A DNA stretch of 64,000 bases from Boswellia sacra. Lineage: Eukaryota > Streptophyta > Magnoliopsida > Sapindales > Burseraceae. The translations under genes were made by a program, and so were the position numbers. Where the stretch lies: contig SNVD02013846.1 in assembly GCA_013180625.2 (NCBI GenBank), forward strand, positions 20,318 to 84,317, in the 5' to 3' direction. This document shows, piece by piece, positions 12,226 through 24,904 of the stretch; the stretch's first letter is position 1; the number at the start of each line of letters is the position of its first letter. A model generated the notes under the pieces. The model was given only the letters and a program-made list of their open reading frames with translations. It did not search any database and was not told the DNA's origin.

Positions 12226-15200
12226 TGACACAACCCGCCCCTAGCTACACGAGTGAATCATGCCTAAAACTATGGACTACTGGTTGTTTCTTAATTCTTG
12301 TCTTTCTTATGGAAAAATTTTGAAATAATTCTCATTACATCCACAAATGAAATTTAAAAAAAAAAACAATTTCATTATTACAACCTTAACATATCCTTGC
12401 ACCATCACGTGGCTGGGCCTCCACATTTCCTAACTAGATCACGTTTTGCTTTCACCCTCCAGGGGGGGGGTGGGTGGAGGAATTTTAAAAAAGAAAGAAA
12501 AATAAAAACAAAGATATGAGTATAAAACTCAGTGAGTGGGGATAAAAAAAATGTATTTGTAAATAAATCCAAAAGAAATCATATTGTTATAAAATAAATA
12601 TTTGCTTTATATAAAAAAAAAGTCTTTATAATCTATACCTTTCATATCATCTAAAATGTCATAAAACTTTAAAATAAATAACTATTGAATGACTAAATTC
12701 ATCAAAATACTAGTTATAGTTAAAACAATAAAATAATCATCTTTAATCGTATAATACGATGCTCTTGATGATCATGCTAAAATTATTGCTTCAGTTATTT
12801 ACTATGCAAAACATGATTTTCTTAAAAATCTTCTTTCAAAAGAAACTTTTGTGAATCATGCTTCTTTTTAAAATTTATTCATATAAACATATTCAAAACT
12901 CTTTTCATTATACTAAACAAGTACCCCTAGAACTGTCTTATCCTGCCTGACGAGATCTAACATCGCATAGGCAGAATTATCTGAATTTCCTCATACCTGG
13001 TGAGATCTACATCACGCAGGCAGAGCTATCTATACCTGGCGAGATCTAACATCGCGCAGGCCTGCAATCTAGTCATACGCATGCGTAGAACTGCCCCCAA
13101 AGGGCTAAAGCGCCTAGATCACACGGCCCAAAGCCTCTATATGTGTCTGAACGTGCCCCAAAGGCCTCTATCTGTATCACTGTCTAAATAATATGACTAA
13201 TTATCTGGATATCTGGGTACTAGCTTAGTATAACATAACTACACTTTCTTATTTTCATTAAAAATTGATTTCATTTAAAAACTGCTTTATATGCTAAAAT
13301 TTCTCTTCTCAAGCAATTTATCGAAATCTGAAAATTTTTATGCAAGCTAAAACTGAAAATATTTGTATTATTTGAGTTAATTCAAGACAATCATTTAAAA
13401 GAACATTTCTAAATACTTTAAGAAATCCTTGAGTCAAATGACTATGAAAACTTTAAATATCAATGCTTTCACTCTTTCTCTAAATTTACAAAATATAACT
13501 TTCTGAATAACTAAAATGCAATTCAAATACAAAATCTGATTTTTCTTTTCTAAATGTTATATCTTTGTTCAAAACTAATTTTTAAAACTAAAATTCATGT
13601 CTACAACCAATTTAAAAACTAACTTTGAAATATCTTAATAATTAAAAGTAATTATAACAAATGGGTCTATCTACCATAAAGAAATACTATAGAAACTAAC
13701 TCCAATTCTTCTAAATTCGCTAAAATTCTCAAAAATTCTATAAAATACTAAATAAACATAATTAAGTAAATACTAAAACATATTTCTAGTTATCCAGAAA
13801 AATAAATCTTCTACTCTTTCTAAAACTTTCTAGAATATCCATGAAATAAAAACACTTTTCATCTCACTATAAACCATAATTTATATTTCTATCTCAAAAT
13901 CTCATACATCATACTTTAACTCAAATCTTTTTGACTAATTCTAAATTTTTCATAATTCTGCATTCAGGTCCCTACAATTTCTGGAACAGCTTTCTAAATT
14001 TGTAATTCAGCCCCTGCTTGGGCAGTTTTAAAATTATGCATTTTCACCCCTGCAGAATTTAAATTCTACTTTCCAAAATTTTTTCTTCTTAATTTGCTAT
14101 TATTTTGAATATACAATCACTTAATATTTTGTTAACCAAAATCACCATTTCTTCAACATATGTATTTATTTAAAGAAAATAACTCAATACCTCAATTTCT
14201 ATACTAATTCATTTAATTATACAATGTCTCTTTTCAATTTATAAACAAAAGCTTTCTACTTTTCACCAACATATATATTCATGCTACAACTTTCACATTA
14301 AATTTTTTTTTCTCTTGTACTCAAACTTATCGAAATAACAATTGCTATATATTCAAAAACTAATCTACTAGCGCCACCCATAACCATCTCTTCTATCCAA
14401 AATCTAATACTTTACACACTTCTATTCCGAAAATACATAAATCATCATGATCTATTCTAAAAACTTTTAATATAACTCAATTAATTAAACTAATAACTTA
14501 AATCATATGCAAAACTATAAATTTAATACACTTTAATATAATATAAAATTTTCAAAACATAATCCACTCACTAATTTTGTTACACATCTCGGTTAGCTCG
14601 GATTTAATTTCAAAATCAACATTCCGCCTATCCGGCCACATTCTTCAACAAAGAATTAATCCTTCCTTGTTCTAACATCATAAAAGAGCTCATCACATCA
14701 TATTCAATTAGTAAGCAACTTGAATATTTAAAATTCTCAATATCCAACTTCATATCTTAATCCAATCAATACTAATTAACTCCATTTTCAAACTTCTTAA
14801 ACAGAACAGTTCTTGTTCTCTGATTTTTAATAAATAATTGACTTGTCAGAATGGTCTAAAATTTTATACAAACCTTATACACATATATATCTAATGACAT
14901 ATAAAATTTTATAGTATTCCAAGTTCATTAACTACCTCAAAATCTTCATCTTTCCAGATACAAAAATTCTGTAAATTCATTTCCAGAACTGACCTCTCCA
15001 TTTTCCAAAATATATGATAATTCGTAATAAATTTGTAAAATCACAAAACTCTCCAGAATTAAACTAGACATATATACGAACTGATACCCCAAATTTCATA
15101 ATTTTTGAAGACTTCTAGATACCTCAAATAACTTACCCAAAACTGATTTTCTGCAGAAACATTGAATTTCCAGTAGTGAACAGTAAACTTCGAAAATTTA

Positions 15201-15813
15201 TATAAAATTGCATACTCAACATTTTTTAGTGAATCCAACTTTAAACAAATCCTTATGATGTCTATTTTAACATATATAAATTTAAAAATCAGATTTAAAG
15301 CCAATAAATTACACAAATTTTCGGAATTGGTACTATTCACAGAACCTTAAATTTCCATAATTATCATCAAAACTTAAAATTCCCTAAAACAAATTCCATA
15401 AAAATCAAGAAGAGTGTGAAATACCTTCAATAATACTTCCAATTTCATCATTGTTCTTCCTTCTCTCTCTATCTTCTCTATCTAAAAATTCTAAAACATC
15501 CAAATATCTCTTTAAATTTCTATTTTCTTGCATGAAATACACAAAAATACTTAATATAGTCTTAGGATTATAAAAATTACCTTGGTTTTCATCTCAAACA
15601 GCCCCAATTTAGCTTCTTCCCCCTTTTTTCTCTTCAGCCGTCACCCCTCTCCATTTTTATGGAATTCTCCTCTTTTTCTTCTTTCTTTTTTTTCTGCCTT
15701 ATAATTAATTAAAATGAAGGGGAAGTGGGCTGGGCTATAGGTGAGGGCTGATTATCAAAAAATCAGTTGGGCTTAGGTTTCTGTAATTAGCCCAAAAAAA
15801 ATGGGCTGTTTCA
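12226..15813 (-). repeat. 5' LTR of LARD-like element
   Basis: A 3,588-bp LTR from TGACACAACCC to GGGCTGTTTCA on plus, nearly identical to 6485-10,097 throughout, with differences concentrated in the G tract and a few small indels. Confidence 0.93.
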
Positions 15814-17000
15814 GTCTCTGCTTCACCTGATGCTAACGTAGAGCATGAACATGCCGGAATGTTTGAGGAAAACAATGTCGGTACTACAGAAGTGGATTTA
15901 GAACTCAAATTATAAGCTCTTTAATGTTAAGTCCTTTAGCTGCTTTATATTTGTCTTTTTATGAACAAATCTTAATTTTGTTTGTTTGCGATTGTCTCAT
16001 ACATTAAAAGGACTTTCTCTATTGCTTGCCGTTCTGAATTTTATTTGTTATGCAGGTCATATCCTTTTTTCGGTCAAATTAATTCTTATCGTACGTGCCG
16101 GTTTCGCCCAAGGCCATTTCGAATTGTGGAGTTAAATATTCCCATCCCTGGACAGAAGTAAGCAATGTCTACGGTTTGAACAGTTTCTGAACGTAAGTGC
16201 AATGGGCTTGTTTTCAAGGTAGGATGAAAACAGTTTATATCTACAATAAAAACAGTTTATATCTACAATAATATATTGTATTGCAATGCCCTTTAAACCA
16301 ACATTGATGGGCTGATACTGGAACAATAATTTTCTCTTGCTATGAAGTGGGAAGTTATGAGATTTGCTGCAAATTCATAATTTAACCAATATGGCATTTT
16401 TATTTGTCAATGTACTTAAGCTGTGTGATTTGCCTTAAAATTTTGCATTACTTTGTTATGTTACATTTACTAGAGCCTCTTATTCTCGTTCTTGTCTTAT
16501 CTTCATTTTGTAGGATCGAATGATGGCATAGCCTTGAGGTAATTTAAGGACAAAATTCAAGCCAGGTTTATTGTGGATATCTAGGCATCTAGGGTCGAGG
16601 AAGGATGTGGTTAGCTGCAAATCGTATTTAGAATAATCATCAATTTGAAGAATCTCCACGTAGGTTACCCTTTTGAATGTTTCTAACATGACATTGTATG
16701 TTAATCATTTTGTGGGTATTGATGGTGCATTGCTTCCAATTATATTTCAAAATTGGCAAACATTGGCGTTAGCAATGTTGGTATCAATTAATTTTTCTTT
16801 AAAGTTAGTTTAACTTTTAAAAATATGTCTTTCAATTTTACATATTCTTACAAAATAATTTTTGTATCCATATTCTTCTTTCAGCTATTTATTAATAAGT
16901 TATAGTATACGAGTATAGGGGCAAACATATAAAATATTAATTAGCTTAGCATTTAGATTTAGATTTGACTTTTAATAATTTAAATAATTGTGTGGTTGAT
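15814..17000 (+). pseudogene. Host gene copy A, 3' half
   Basis: This resumes the host sequence after the retrotransposon. The frame begun at 6420 continues (SASPDANVEHEHAGMFEENN) to a stop at 15,913-15,915. From about 15,960 to 17,000 the DNA is alignable with copy B at about 42,120-43,615, including TGCAATGCCCTTTAAACCAA, AGAAGTGGGAAGTTATGAG and GATGGCATAGCCTTGAGGTAA. The block pattern looks like introns with short exons near 16,130-16,190 and 16,515. No convincing long coding frame remains. The gene family is not recognised. Confidence 0.5.
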
Positions 17001-17977
17001 TGGTTGTGCTTTCATCATTTTTTTTCCTTTAAATTTAAATTTATCATTAGTTTTTAATTTATTTGTATTAATTGATTTAAATAAAGGAATTATCTGTATA
17101 GTATTAATTTATGGTTTTGAATGTAGATGATATAATGATGATGGACAAAAACGAGGCCAATTAATGTATAAATACTTGGGATATATAATGTGTACTAATT
17201 AATAAGTGATTTTTTCTGTAGTAATTGTCTAATTTAATTAGACCTAATATCGAACATAAGAAATCAAAGGGTTTTTTCATCGTTAAAATAAATAAATTAA
17301 ATTTTCACTTCCATCGGTTTATTGTGCATGGGAATTATAAATAGTAAGTATAGTTTATATAATTTAATCAATTAATCAATATTACATAATATTAAAATAA
17401 ATTGAGCACGAAACTTAACATGATATAAAATTTCAAGAACTAACAGGTCCAATACGAGGAGAACAGTGATGTTAGATTTGTAATTTTTATATATTCTAAA
17501 TTCTTCAACTTATTATAGTAGTGTACATGATAAAATTCTAATGGAGGTATAATTTTTTTAATTCTTTTTTTGTTTTTTCTTTTTTCAATGAATTTTTATC
17601 ATATAAGTTATCATGTCAGATTGTAAGATGTCATATTATAGAATTTAGATTATATGAAGATTGTAAAGCTATCCCAACTTATTGAAGATTGTAACTAAAA
17701 ATTGATCAAGAAATTGGAAGAGGCCACAGGGATTCTTGAAGATAAAAATGTTGGTGATTTTATCTTTTTTTCTTATTAAAAATAATAAATAAAAGGTTAT
17801 GACTTACTACGTCAGGCTTTTACTTACGTGGTTAGGCTTTTAGTTGAATAATCTGTTCTCGTTATAAACTCAAAACTCTCCACTAACCTAAAAAAAAAAA
17901 AAAAAAAAAAAAAATCTAAGCAAAGAGGATAAGAACCCAATATATATAATATATGCAAAAAAAGAAAAAAAAAAAGG
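17001..17977. other. AT-rich spacer, no gene seen
   Basis: AT-rich DNA with poly-A runs near 17,890-17,915 and 17,957-17,975. No coding, RNA or clear mobile feature is supported. Confidence 0.5.
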
Positions 17978-18330
17978 TGTATGTCGTAATAAATTATAAA
18001 GAGTTGGATATTGTCACCCCAAGTAGATCAGGGCCATCCAGTTGTTCATTTAGGATTTTGTTACATCTTTTGAATCTTCACCAAACATTTAAAAATAGGA
18101 GATTAGATATTATGGGCGGCGAAGGGCATCTAAGCCTATAGAAATGCCAAACTATTTTTCATTTGTATTTTGCGCCAATAAATGAAAAGCCTTTTTATCT
18201 TTAACCACTCGTCCCCATCTTCTCTCCACTCATCTGGCTTCAATCTTTCAAGTTCTCCCTTGCCTTTTAACTGCACGGCCCCATATCCATCATTTCAAGT
18301 TCTCTTTTTGACCTTTCCCATTTTTTCTTT
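17978..18330 (+). repeat. 5' LTR (approximate) of copia-like gag-only element
   Basis: The segment starting TGTATGTCGTAATAAATTAT aligns with 23,600 onward (TGTTTTAATGAATTATAAGG), sharing blocks such as GGGCCATCCA, TTGCACCAATAA/TTGCGCCAATAA and CCACGGCCCC/GCACGGCCCC. The two are diverged. The 3' limit was not fixed. Confidence 0.6.
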
Positions 18331-18819
18331 CCAGTACATTCAAGTCATCATTTATGTGTTACATTATCATCTATTATCCTATTATTCATCATAATGCGTT
18401 ATTAGCAACAAAAACTTTATTAAAATTTTATTAGTGTGTTTTATTGATTTGATTATTTATTTATTTTTTTTATATGTTATATTATTTAATTGATTATTTA
18501 ATAAGTATATTTGTGAAATTAGATTTTTCATATCAAAAAATAAAATTAATCTATTATTTTCTTTTCTTTTGTTATTATTTCTATGTGATATAGGAAAAAA
18601 TGAGAAGAAATAAGTCTGATGTAGGACAGTAAGTGTTTACTTGTTTAATTATATACATATCTAAGAAAGTGTTGTAAAAAAAAATATAAGTCTAAAGAGA
18701 TAAATTTTAAAGGAGGTTTTGTCTCCACTAGCCTTTCCTAGAAACTTATCTGATGTATTTAATTATATAAACATTCATTTCTAATTTGGGTTATTATTCA
18801 CTTTGAAATATTGAGAAGA

Positions 18820-19699
18820 TGTCAAGCCTAGCAAGTCTCCAATTTGCAGCTTTTGTTGGGAGAGGAAAAAAATATCTACAATGGGCTAGAAGTGCGAAGA
18901 GCCATTTACAGGAAATAATCTTGAAGACACAATCAAGGAAGGAAACCATACTTCTTTACAAAATAAAGCAAAGGCTTTGAATTTTCTTCTCCATCATTTA
19001 GACAAGAATTTACAAGTCGAATGTCTCGATGAAGAAGACCCATTAATTTTGTGAAATAGCCGAACTAAGAGATTTTATTACCAGATACATGTTGTGCTTC
19101 TTGAAGCTAAACAAGATTGACGCAACATGCGATTTCAAGACTTGAAGACAGTAGTTGAATACAACTCAATACTTTTCAATATTACTTCATAGTTGAAGTT
19201 TTGTAGTCAAAAAATAACTAATGTAGACAAGATCAACAAGACTCTGATAACATTTTTCTCTTGAAATAGTATTCTACAACAAATAAATCGAGAGTGACAT
19301 TTTAAGGAATACTCAAATTTGATCAAGTGCCCTTTAGGTGTTAAAGGGAATAAAGAGATCTTATTGTAGAATCATCAATCATGTCCAACTAGTTCACTAC
19401 CAATTCCAGAGGAGAATAGCTACATTTATAGAAATGATTATCGGAATAAAAGAAGTAAACAAGGGCGAAGGAATAGGTCAAGAGGTGGCCGCAAATCTTT
19501 TGACAATAGAGATAATAAGGATGACGATCAAAGGAAAGAAGATCCTGAAAGTAAAAAAAGGCAGAAGAAAAAGACATTTTACGGCTAATAAAGACATCTA
19601 TTATAGATCTGGTACAAAAAGTTATTGGACTCGAAATTTGTCATACATCTCAACACTTAGTAGACTTTTACCAAGCAACTAAAGAGAATAAAGGAAAGG
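18820..19699 (+). pseudogene. Copia-like gag-only polyprotein (UBN2-type), part 1
   Basis: In broken frames this encodes a Gag-like protein common in plant genomes (UBN2/copia gag group). Recognisable parts in order are SSLQFAAFVGRGKKYLQWAR, then a stretch matching LQDKAKAMxFLxHHLD with frameshifts, RFQDLKTVVEYNS, an arginine-rich linker at about 19,430-19,560, and a decayed zinc knuckle (YRSGTKSYWTRN, cysteines lost). It continues after the CACTA insertion at 22,576. No polymerase is present on either side, so the parent was itself non-autonomous. Confidence 0.65.
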
Positions 19700-19734
19700 A
19701 ACACTAGTAGAAAAATAGGATACAACAACATGGC

Positions 19735-19935
19735 TTTTGCAACGTGCATTGATTGCACGTTGCAATAGCCCTCTTTTGGCAACATGCGCTCTATGCACAT
19801 TGCGAAAAGTGATTTTCAGCAACATGCAACATATGCATGTTGCTAAAAGACTCTATCGCAACGTGCATTTTCTGCACGTTGCGAAAAGTGTTGAATTTAG
19901 CAACGTGCACATGCTGCACGTTGCGAAAAGTTTTG
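19735..19935. repeat. CACTA subterminal palindromic repeats, left
   Basis: Five successive units of the form GCAACGTGCA - short spacer - TGCACGTTGC, each a small hairpin. By analogy with En/Spm these are likely binding sites for the element's DNA-binding protein. Confidence 0.85.
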
Positions 19936-20514
19936 CTCTTATGAATTTATTTTTTTAATTAAATATTGAAGTCAAGAAAATGTAATTTTTATATTAGTAA
20001 CTAAAAAAAGTCTTCTTAAATTATTAAAAGATAATTAAAATTACTTTGAATTTTAAATATAATGGAAAATTATTTTAAATGTTATGGAAAATTACAGTAA
20101 TTGAGTAATTTCATATTTTGAAATTAAATAAAATTTAAAATAGAATAATATTAATTAAATAATATAATTTTATGTTTAAATATAAATTTAAAAATTTTTA
20201 ACAATTTTAAATAAAAAGAAAATATTATTTTCTATATAAAATAATGAATTTTTAAATATAATTTTTTTAATGTAGAAATTGTATAAAATAAAATAAATTA
20301 TTTTACAATGAAATCACATCATATATTTTTTTGTAAAATTAAGAAAGTAAAAATATCAAATTAAATTTTATTTTGAAATAATATAACTAGTACAAGGAAG
20401 AAAAGGACATACTTAATTACTTATCCTAAACTTTTTTATCAAAAAAAGGGACAACTATTTATAATACAAAAATTACTAAAACTGTGTCGTTTTGATAACT
20501 TTTTTTTCTAAAGA

Positions 20515-20542
20515 AATAGTCAAAACGACGTCGTTTTGGCTA
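20515..20542. repeat. 16-18 bp perfect palindrome in CACTA body
   Basis: CAAAACGACGTCGTTTTG is self-complementary and contains an ACGT core. A half site GTGTCGTTTTG occurs about 40 bases upstream. The function is unknown. Confidence 0.6.
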
Positions 20543-20636
20543 AAAATAGGGCTAAAAAAATATTAGGACTTAAATGACATTATTAGGGGCGATTGTGATA
20601 AGCTTGGATATATTAGGACATCCTGGAAATTTTGTT

Positions 20637-21230
20637 AACCTATATAATGAAAATTTTTTTGCCCTAAATCACCCAAACGCCTCCTCCATCCTCTCTATCT
20701 CTCGTTGGCCGTTGTTGTGTTGCTGAGAAGCCTGAGAAGTGAGATCCCTAACCCTAGCAACCATCACTCCTTAGCCATTCGCACTTCTCACTGCCACACT
20801 CTTTCGTTACTCATAGTCGGCCCTCCTCCATGACTCCAGAATCGCAGCCACTCTACTCGCGGTCTTGGCCCTCCTTCTCAGCTCCGCTCTCGCGTCACTG
20901 TACCTGCACTGCCAGATCGCCTCTACTCTACAGCTCCAACAGCTCAGCCTTCTCCAACGTCTCAATACCTGCACGACAACACGAGAGATATATATGTGGT
21001 GAGCAGCATTTATATTTCATTCAAATCAGACCATTAACATTCAAAGGCTTGCATATAGATATTACATGTTTGATAGATTGGCACGATAAGGTGTTTACTG
21101 TCTCTAATCTTTTCAACTTTTTGCTGGCTTTCACTTTGCTATGCCGTATGCCATGGTATTGTGTTGACGATGGAATTTGTGTATGCGTTGTGGTTTGGAG
21201 ATTTTCGTTTTGGGAGATATGATAAATTAG
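20637..21230 (+). promoter_or_regulatory. Gene-like promoter and leader inside CACTA element
   Basis: The base composition changes abruptly here. A TATA-like box TATATAA (20,641-20,647) is followed by a C/T-rich leader with CCTAACCCTAGCAACC and an open frame from 20,830 (MTPESQPLYSRSWPSF, 130 codons). It resembles the 5' end of a plant gene captured by the element. The encoded protein is not recognised, and the frame runs into low-complexity DNA, so coding status is doubtful. Confidence 0.4.
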
Positions 21231-22394
21231 CTTCGATTTTTTCTTTTTTTGTGTCTGGTTTTAGAACTTTGATTTGTACGTAAGGGATAAAGATCAATTT
21301 GTCGTTGCATGAAAGTTCATGATAAAGGAATTACATTGATTGATTATGCAAATCAAATTTATTTGTAAGGCTGTAATATGAATTACATTGATTTTAATAG
21401 TTTAAAGGTCAATTATGCTCTAACCCAAAGAAAAAACAGAGATAAGAAATTAATTATTATTTGTAATGTTATATCAAAATAAATGCAATTGGTTTTTGGT
21501 ATCTGCATGCCACTAAATTTAATGTCCTTCACTTCTAATGAAGGTTATGAATTTAATATTTGTCGTATTTATGGCTTATTATTATTATTATACACATATT
21601 AAATCATCAGGGCTTATAAAGTAATGTACTATTTCTTTTAAAAAAATTGCTATGCCAACAACTTTAATATAATATTATTATCATCACTTCTATAATTTAT
21701 ATTTATGTCACTCATAAGACAAGAATAGGACAATTTACCATAGCATTATCAAATTAATATTTGCCTTGTATTATATAATGCAGAAACTTTTGAATGGAGC
21801 TCTTTTTCAGACGTTTTGAGCTTGTATTCTAATGAGATGGATAGAATCCGCTATGGCTTCTGAGAAGTTTGCACTAAAGCACAAATGGTAATAAGTTTTT
21901 CATGTGCACAGTTCTTGTTGTTGGAGGGGAAACTATGTATAGTGCATGTATAATCAGTTCTCGCATCAATTTGACTTGTAATATTATACTGTACTTTATG
22001 CAAGATTTGTTGGTGTTTGCTTGATAAAATATCTATGAAATTGCTTCAAAAAGATGAGAGTAGAAGATGAAATTATTGGAAGATTATGGAAGAGTTGTTT
22101 CAAGTGTATCGGCTCCAAAATATGTGATGCCCTAGAATTTAATTGTATAGTGTTTTTTATTTAGTTATTTTAAGTTATTTAGGATTATTTTTTGTAAACA
22201 AGTACTTGCGTTTCGAAAATTCTGTAATAATATTTTTGTTAATATGAATGAGTATTTTGATGTTATATTTAATATTGAATTTTTGTGAGTTCATTTGTAC
22301 AGTAACTGGTAAAATTATAAATGCTATAGGTACTACAAATTAAAAAATATAAATATAAATATTTCTAAAAAAATTAGTCAATGGGTTAGCATTT

Positions 22395-22558
22395 TTGGCA
22401 ACGTGCATTACACGTTGCTAAAAGGTGTTCTGCAGCATGTAATATAGTCTTTCACAACGTGCATTGCACGTTACAGAAAGTAAGGGACTTTCAGCAACAG
22501 TTAGAATAGTAACGTGCGCCTACACGTTGCGAAAGCCCTTGCACGTTGCCGTAGGGCA
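22395..22558. repeat. CACTA subterminal palindromic repeats, right
   Basis: Several diverged copies of the same GCAACGTGCA/TGCACGTTGC units seen at the left end, with shorter spacers, in the last 180 bp of the element. Confidence 0.8.
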
Positions 22559-22575
22559 TTTTTCTACTAGTGGAA

Positions 22576-22670
22576 GTTAAGATAAACCTTTTAGAAAATT
22601 TTAACCAAGCCAATACCACTCATCTTAACTATACAAACTTTTTCCAATATTAAGATTGAAGTATAGAGCA
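22576..22670 (+). pseudogene. Copia-like gag-only polyprotein, part 2
   Basis: After the CACTA element the gag tail resumes (VKINLLENFNQANTTHLNYT), matching the usual C-terminal end of this gag family. From about 22,700 to 23,590 the sequence is non-coding internal DNA of the same element. Confidence 0.5.
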
Positions 22671-23599
22671 ATAGGAAAATTTTTTGGTTTGTTTTTTGTT
22701 TATGCCTTTTATATTTTGTTATCTTTTGTAAGAAACAAAACCAGCAACTAAAAATTTGTTGATTTTATTGGTCAACGTATGGATAACCTCATCTAACTAT
22801 TATGTCAAGTGGCAGGTTTTTCTCTTATAAAGAGAAATCGAATTTCATAGTCTCTCAAAGTTGATACAAGCTCTCAGTTAAGCCTTTTATTGCCTTAGAG
22901 AGGTTAACGTACTTTTTCTCCTAATAGAGACAAAATCTAGTCCTAGTAGAGGCTTAAAAGTACTATATCTTAGTAGAGATAGAAAAAGGTTAAAACTCTT
23001 CAGAAGCTAACATCCTTTAATTGATATATGGAGGTGAAATGATTATCCGTTATCAATGATGCAACTGGAAGAAATGCAATTTTAGTTGAGTTGGCTTTTG
23101 TTTAAGAACACAGAGGCGCTTGAATAAAGCTTAACTATTGTTATAAAGTTTCCATAGAAATTTGAAATTGATGTATTATATGTTATTGCATATTACTTGT
23201 CAATTTTGAACAACTAGATATGCATTTTATTAAGCTTGTGATTACATACTAATTTTGTGTATTATATATTGATATTTGTAAAAAAATCTTTGGTGGATCG
23301 AGCATAATTAATCTCTAAACTATCAAGGGGAGTACTTATTAGAGAAATACTCATCGAAGAGAGTTTTTTGAATATTTATGTTCATTGTACTCTTTTTTCT
23401 TAGTCAAATTTTTTTTACTAAGTTTTCCTAGCAATATTTTTAATGAGATAGTAGTAGCACATATAACACCACTTAAAATTTATTTTATATTTCTTTTCAA
23501 AAGTTTTTGTTCTCTTAGATTTTTTCTTAATAAAGTTAAATCTAATGTAATTATATTAATATGTAATTATCCTATGATAGTAAATTATCGAAAGGGGAG

Positions 23600-23900
23600 T
23601 GTTTTAATGAATTATAAGGAGTTAGATATTTTTATCCCAAATAGATTGGGGCCATCCAATTGTTGATTTAGGATTTGTCACATCTTTGTATGATTGTATC
23701 TTCACCATACATTGTAAACAAGAGATTGGATATCATGGACGTACTAGCCCACTCCTGATTCGTACTTTTGCACCAATAAGGGCAAAGCTCCTTTACCTGT
23801 AGCTACTCTTGTATCCACCTTCTCTCTGCTCATCTCGTCTCCATCTTCCAATCTCTCCTTTGTCTTTTTACTCCACGGCCCCACATCATCATTTCTTCAG
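23600..23900 (+). repeat. 3' LTR (approximate) of copia-like gag-only element
   Basis: Starts TGTTTTAATGAATTATAAGG right after an AAAGGGGAG purine tract (23,591-23,599), the expected plus-strand primer. It matches 17,978-18,330 with many differences, so this insertion is old. The 3' end was not resolved. Confidence 0.6.
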
Positions 23901-24266
23901 TAGCTGTCCCCATAATAGCTCTCTTTACTGACAAGTTTCTCTATCTACCTTTTTAAATTTATTTACATATATATCTCTTTTTCATTTGTTCATTTGTACT
24001 TTTATTTAATCTTATAGTTAATTATTTATCCTGATTTTATGCAAATTCATATGGTTTGGCCTTCGAACATGTGTTTGTCCGGTAAGAAATGTTCATGGTT
24101 GGCGGCCACGAAAAAGCTTTGCTGTGAAATGGGTGAGAACTAGGATAAGCAGCGTAGGCGAAGAAGAAGAAGAAAAGGAAAGTGTAAATAACAAATTGTC
24201 CTGACAAGTTACAAGTTTTGTAACGTTTTTTTCCAAATCAGGCGTGCAAGTGTTCCTAAAAATATA

Positions 24267-24420
24267 GAAAAAATTGAAAAAATAGATAAAATTAGAGGTC
24301 CTTAGTGAAATATAGACACATCTTAAAAATTTTTGATGCTACAGACACTTTCTTTATAAAATGATTAAAATATCCTTTGAAATTCAATTTATTCTGAAAC
24401 TCTTCATTTTCCTCTTCTCT
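24267..24420 (+). repeat. MULE left terminal inverted repeat
   Basis: Aligns with the reverse complement of about 36,740-36,876 through blocks AATTGAAAAAATAGATAAAA, AGTGAAATATAGACACATC and AAAATGATTAAAATATCC, with about one change in ten by eye. Confidence 0.9.
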
Positions 24421-24904
24421 CTACTTACCTCTTCTATTTCCATAATCATGTCTTATTTCCATAACCGTTTGTTGTTGTATAGCCTTTAATACACCTCGAC
24501 ACCGTCTGAAATGCAACAAGAGGAACGAGAAACGACCATCCTTTAAGGATAGAAGCAAGAGGACATAGAGAGAAACAAGAGCATTCAGTTCGGGTAAATT
24601 ACTTCGTCGATTTTTTTTCTTTTTTTTTTATTTTTTTGTTTGTTTTATTGTTTGTTTGAAGTGATATTTGTCTTATGAAGAATGAAAATGACGTTTAGAT
24701 TAGGCATAATCAAAAGAATAGAGCTGTACATAGGAAATTTACACATTTGAATTAATTAGGAATTTAGGCTAGATTTTAGAGATTTTGAATTTGGGATTTT
24801 AGTTTCAGATTAATTTTTGTACTTATTCTGTGTTTGTGAGGCTAAATGAAGTGTTTTTTTATTGATTTTTGGGTTTGATGTGGGTAAAAATGTTGAAAAC
24901 TGAC

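Larger units (their letters stand above)
6485..15813 (-). mobile_element. Large-LTR non-coding retrotransposon (LARD-like), complete
   Basis: Two direct LTRs of about 3.6 kb flank a 2.1-kb internal region. The whole is bounded by a perfect 5-bp TSD GTCTC (6480-6484 and 15,814-15,818). The LTRs run TGACAC...TGTTTCA on plus. The tRNA-Met primer site next to the right LTR and the purine tract next to the left LTR set the orientation as minus. No gag, protease or pol similarity is visible, so it must be mobilised by enzymes of another element, as LARDs are. The LTRs are closely similar, with scattered substitutions and small indels, so the insertion is fairly recent. It split a short ORF in host gene copy A. 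Confidence 0.93.
19702..22572. mobile_element. Non-autonomous CACTA element
   Basis: Ends are CACTAGTAGAAAAATAGG and CATTTTTCTACTAGTG, with a 3-bp TSD GAA (19,699-19,701 and 22,573-22,575). Both the CACTA termini and the 3-bp duplication are diagnostic of CACTA elements. No TnpA or TnpD-like coding sequence is visible in 2,871 bp. It interrupts the copia-like gag, which resumes in register after it. Confidence 0.95.

Noticed and set aside
15059..15340. 93-codon minus-strand ORF
   Set aside because: It lies within an LTR, is AT-driven, and its counterpart in the other LTR is broken.
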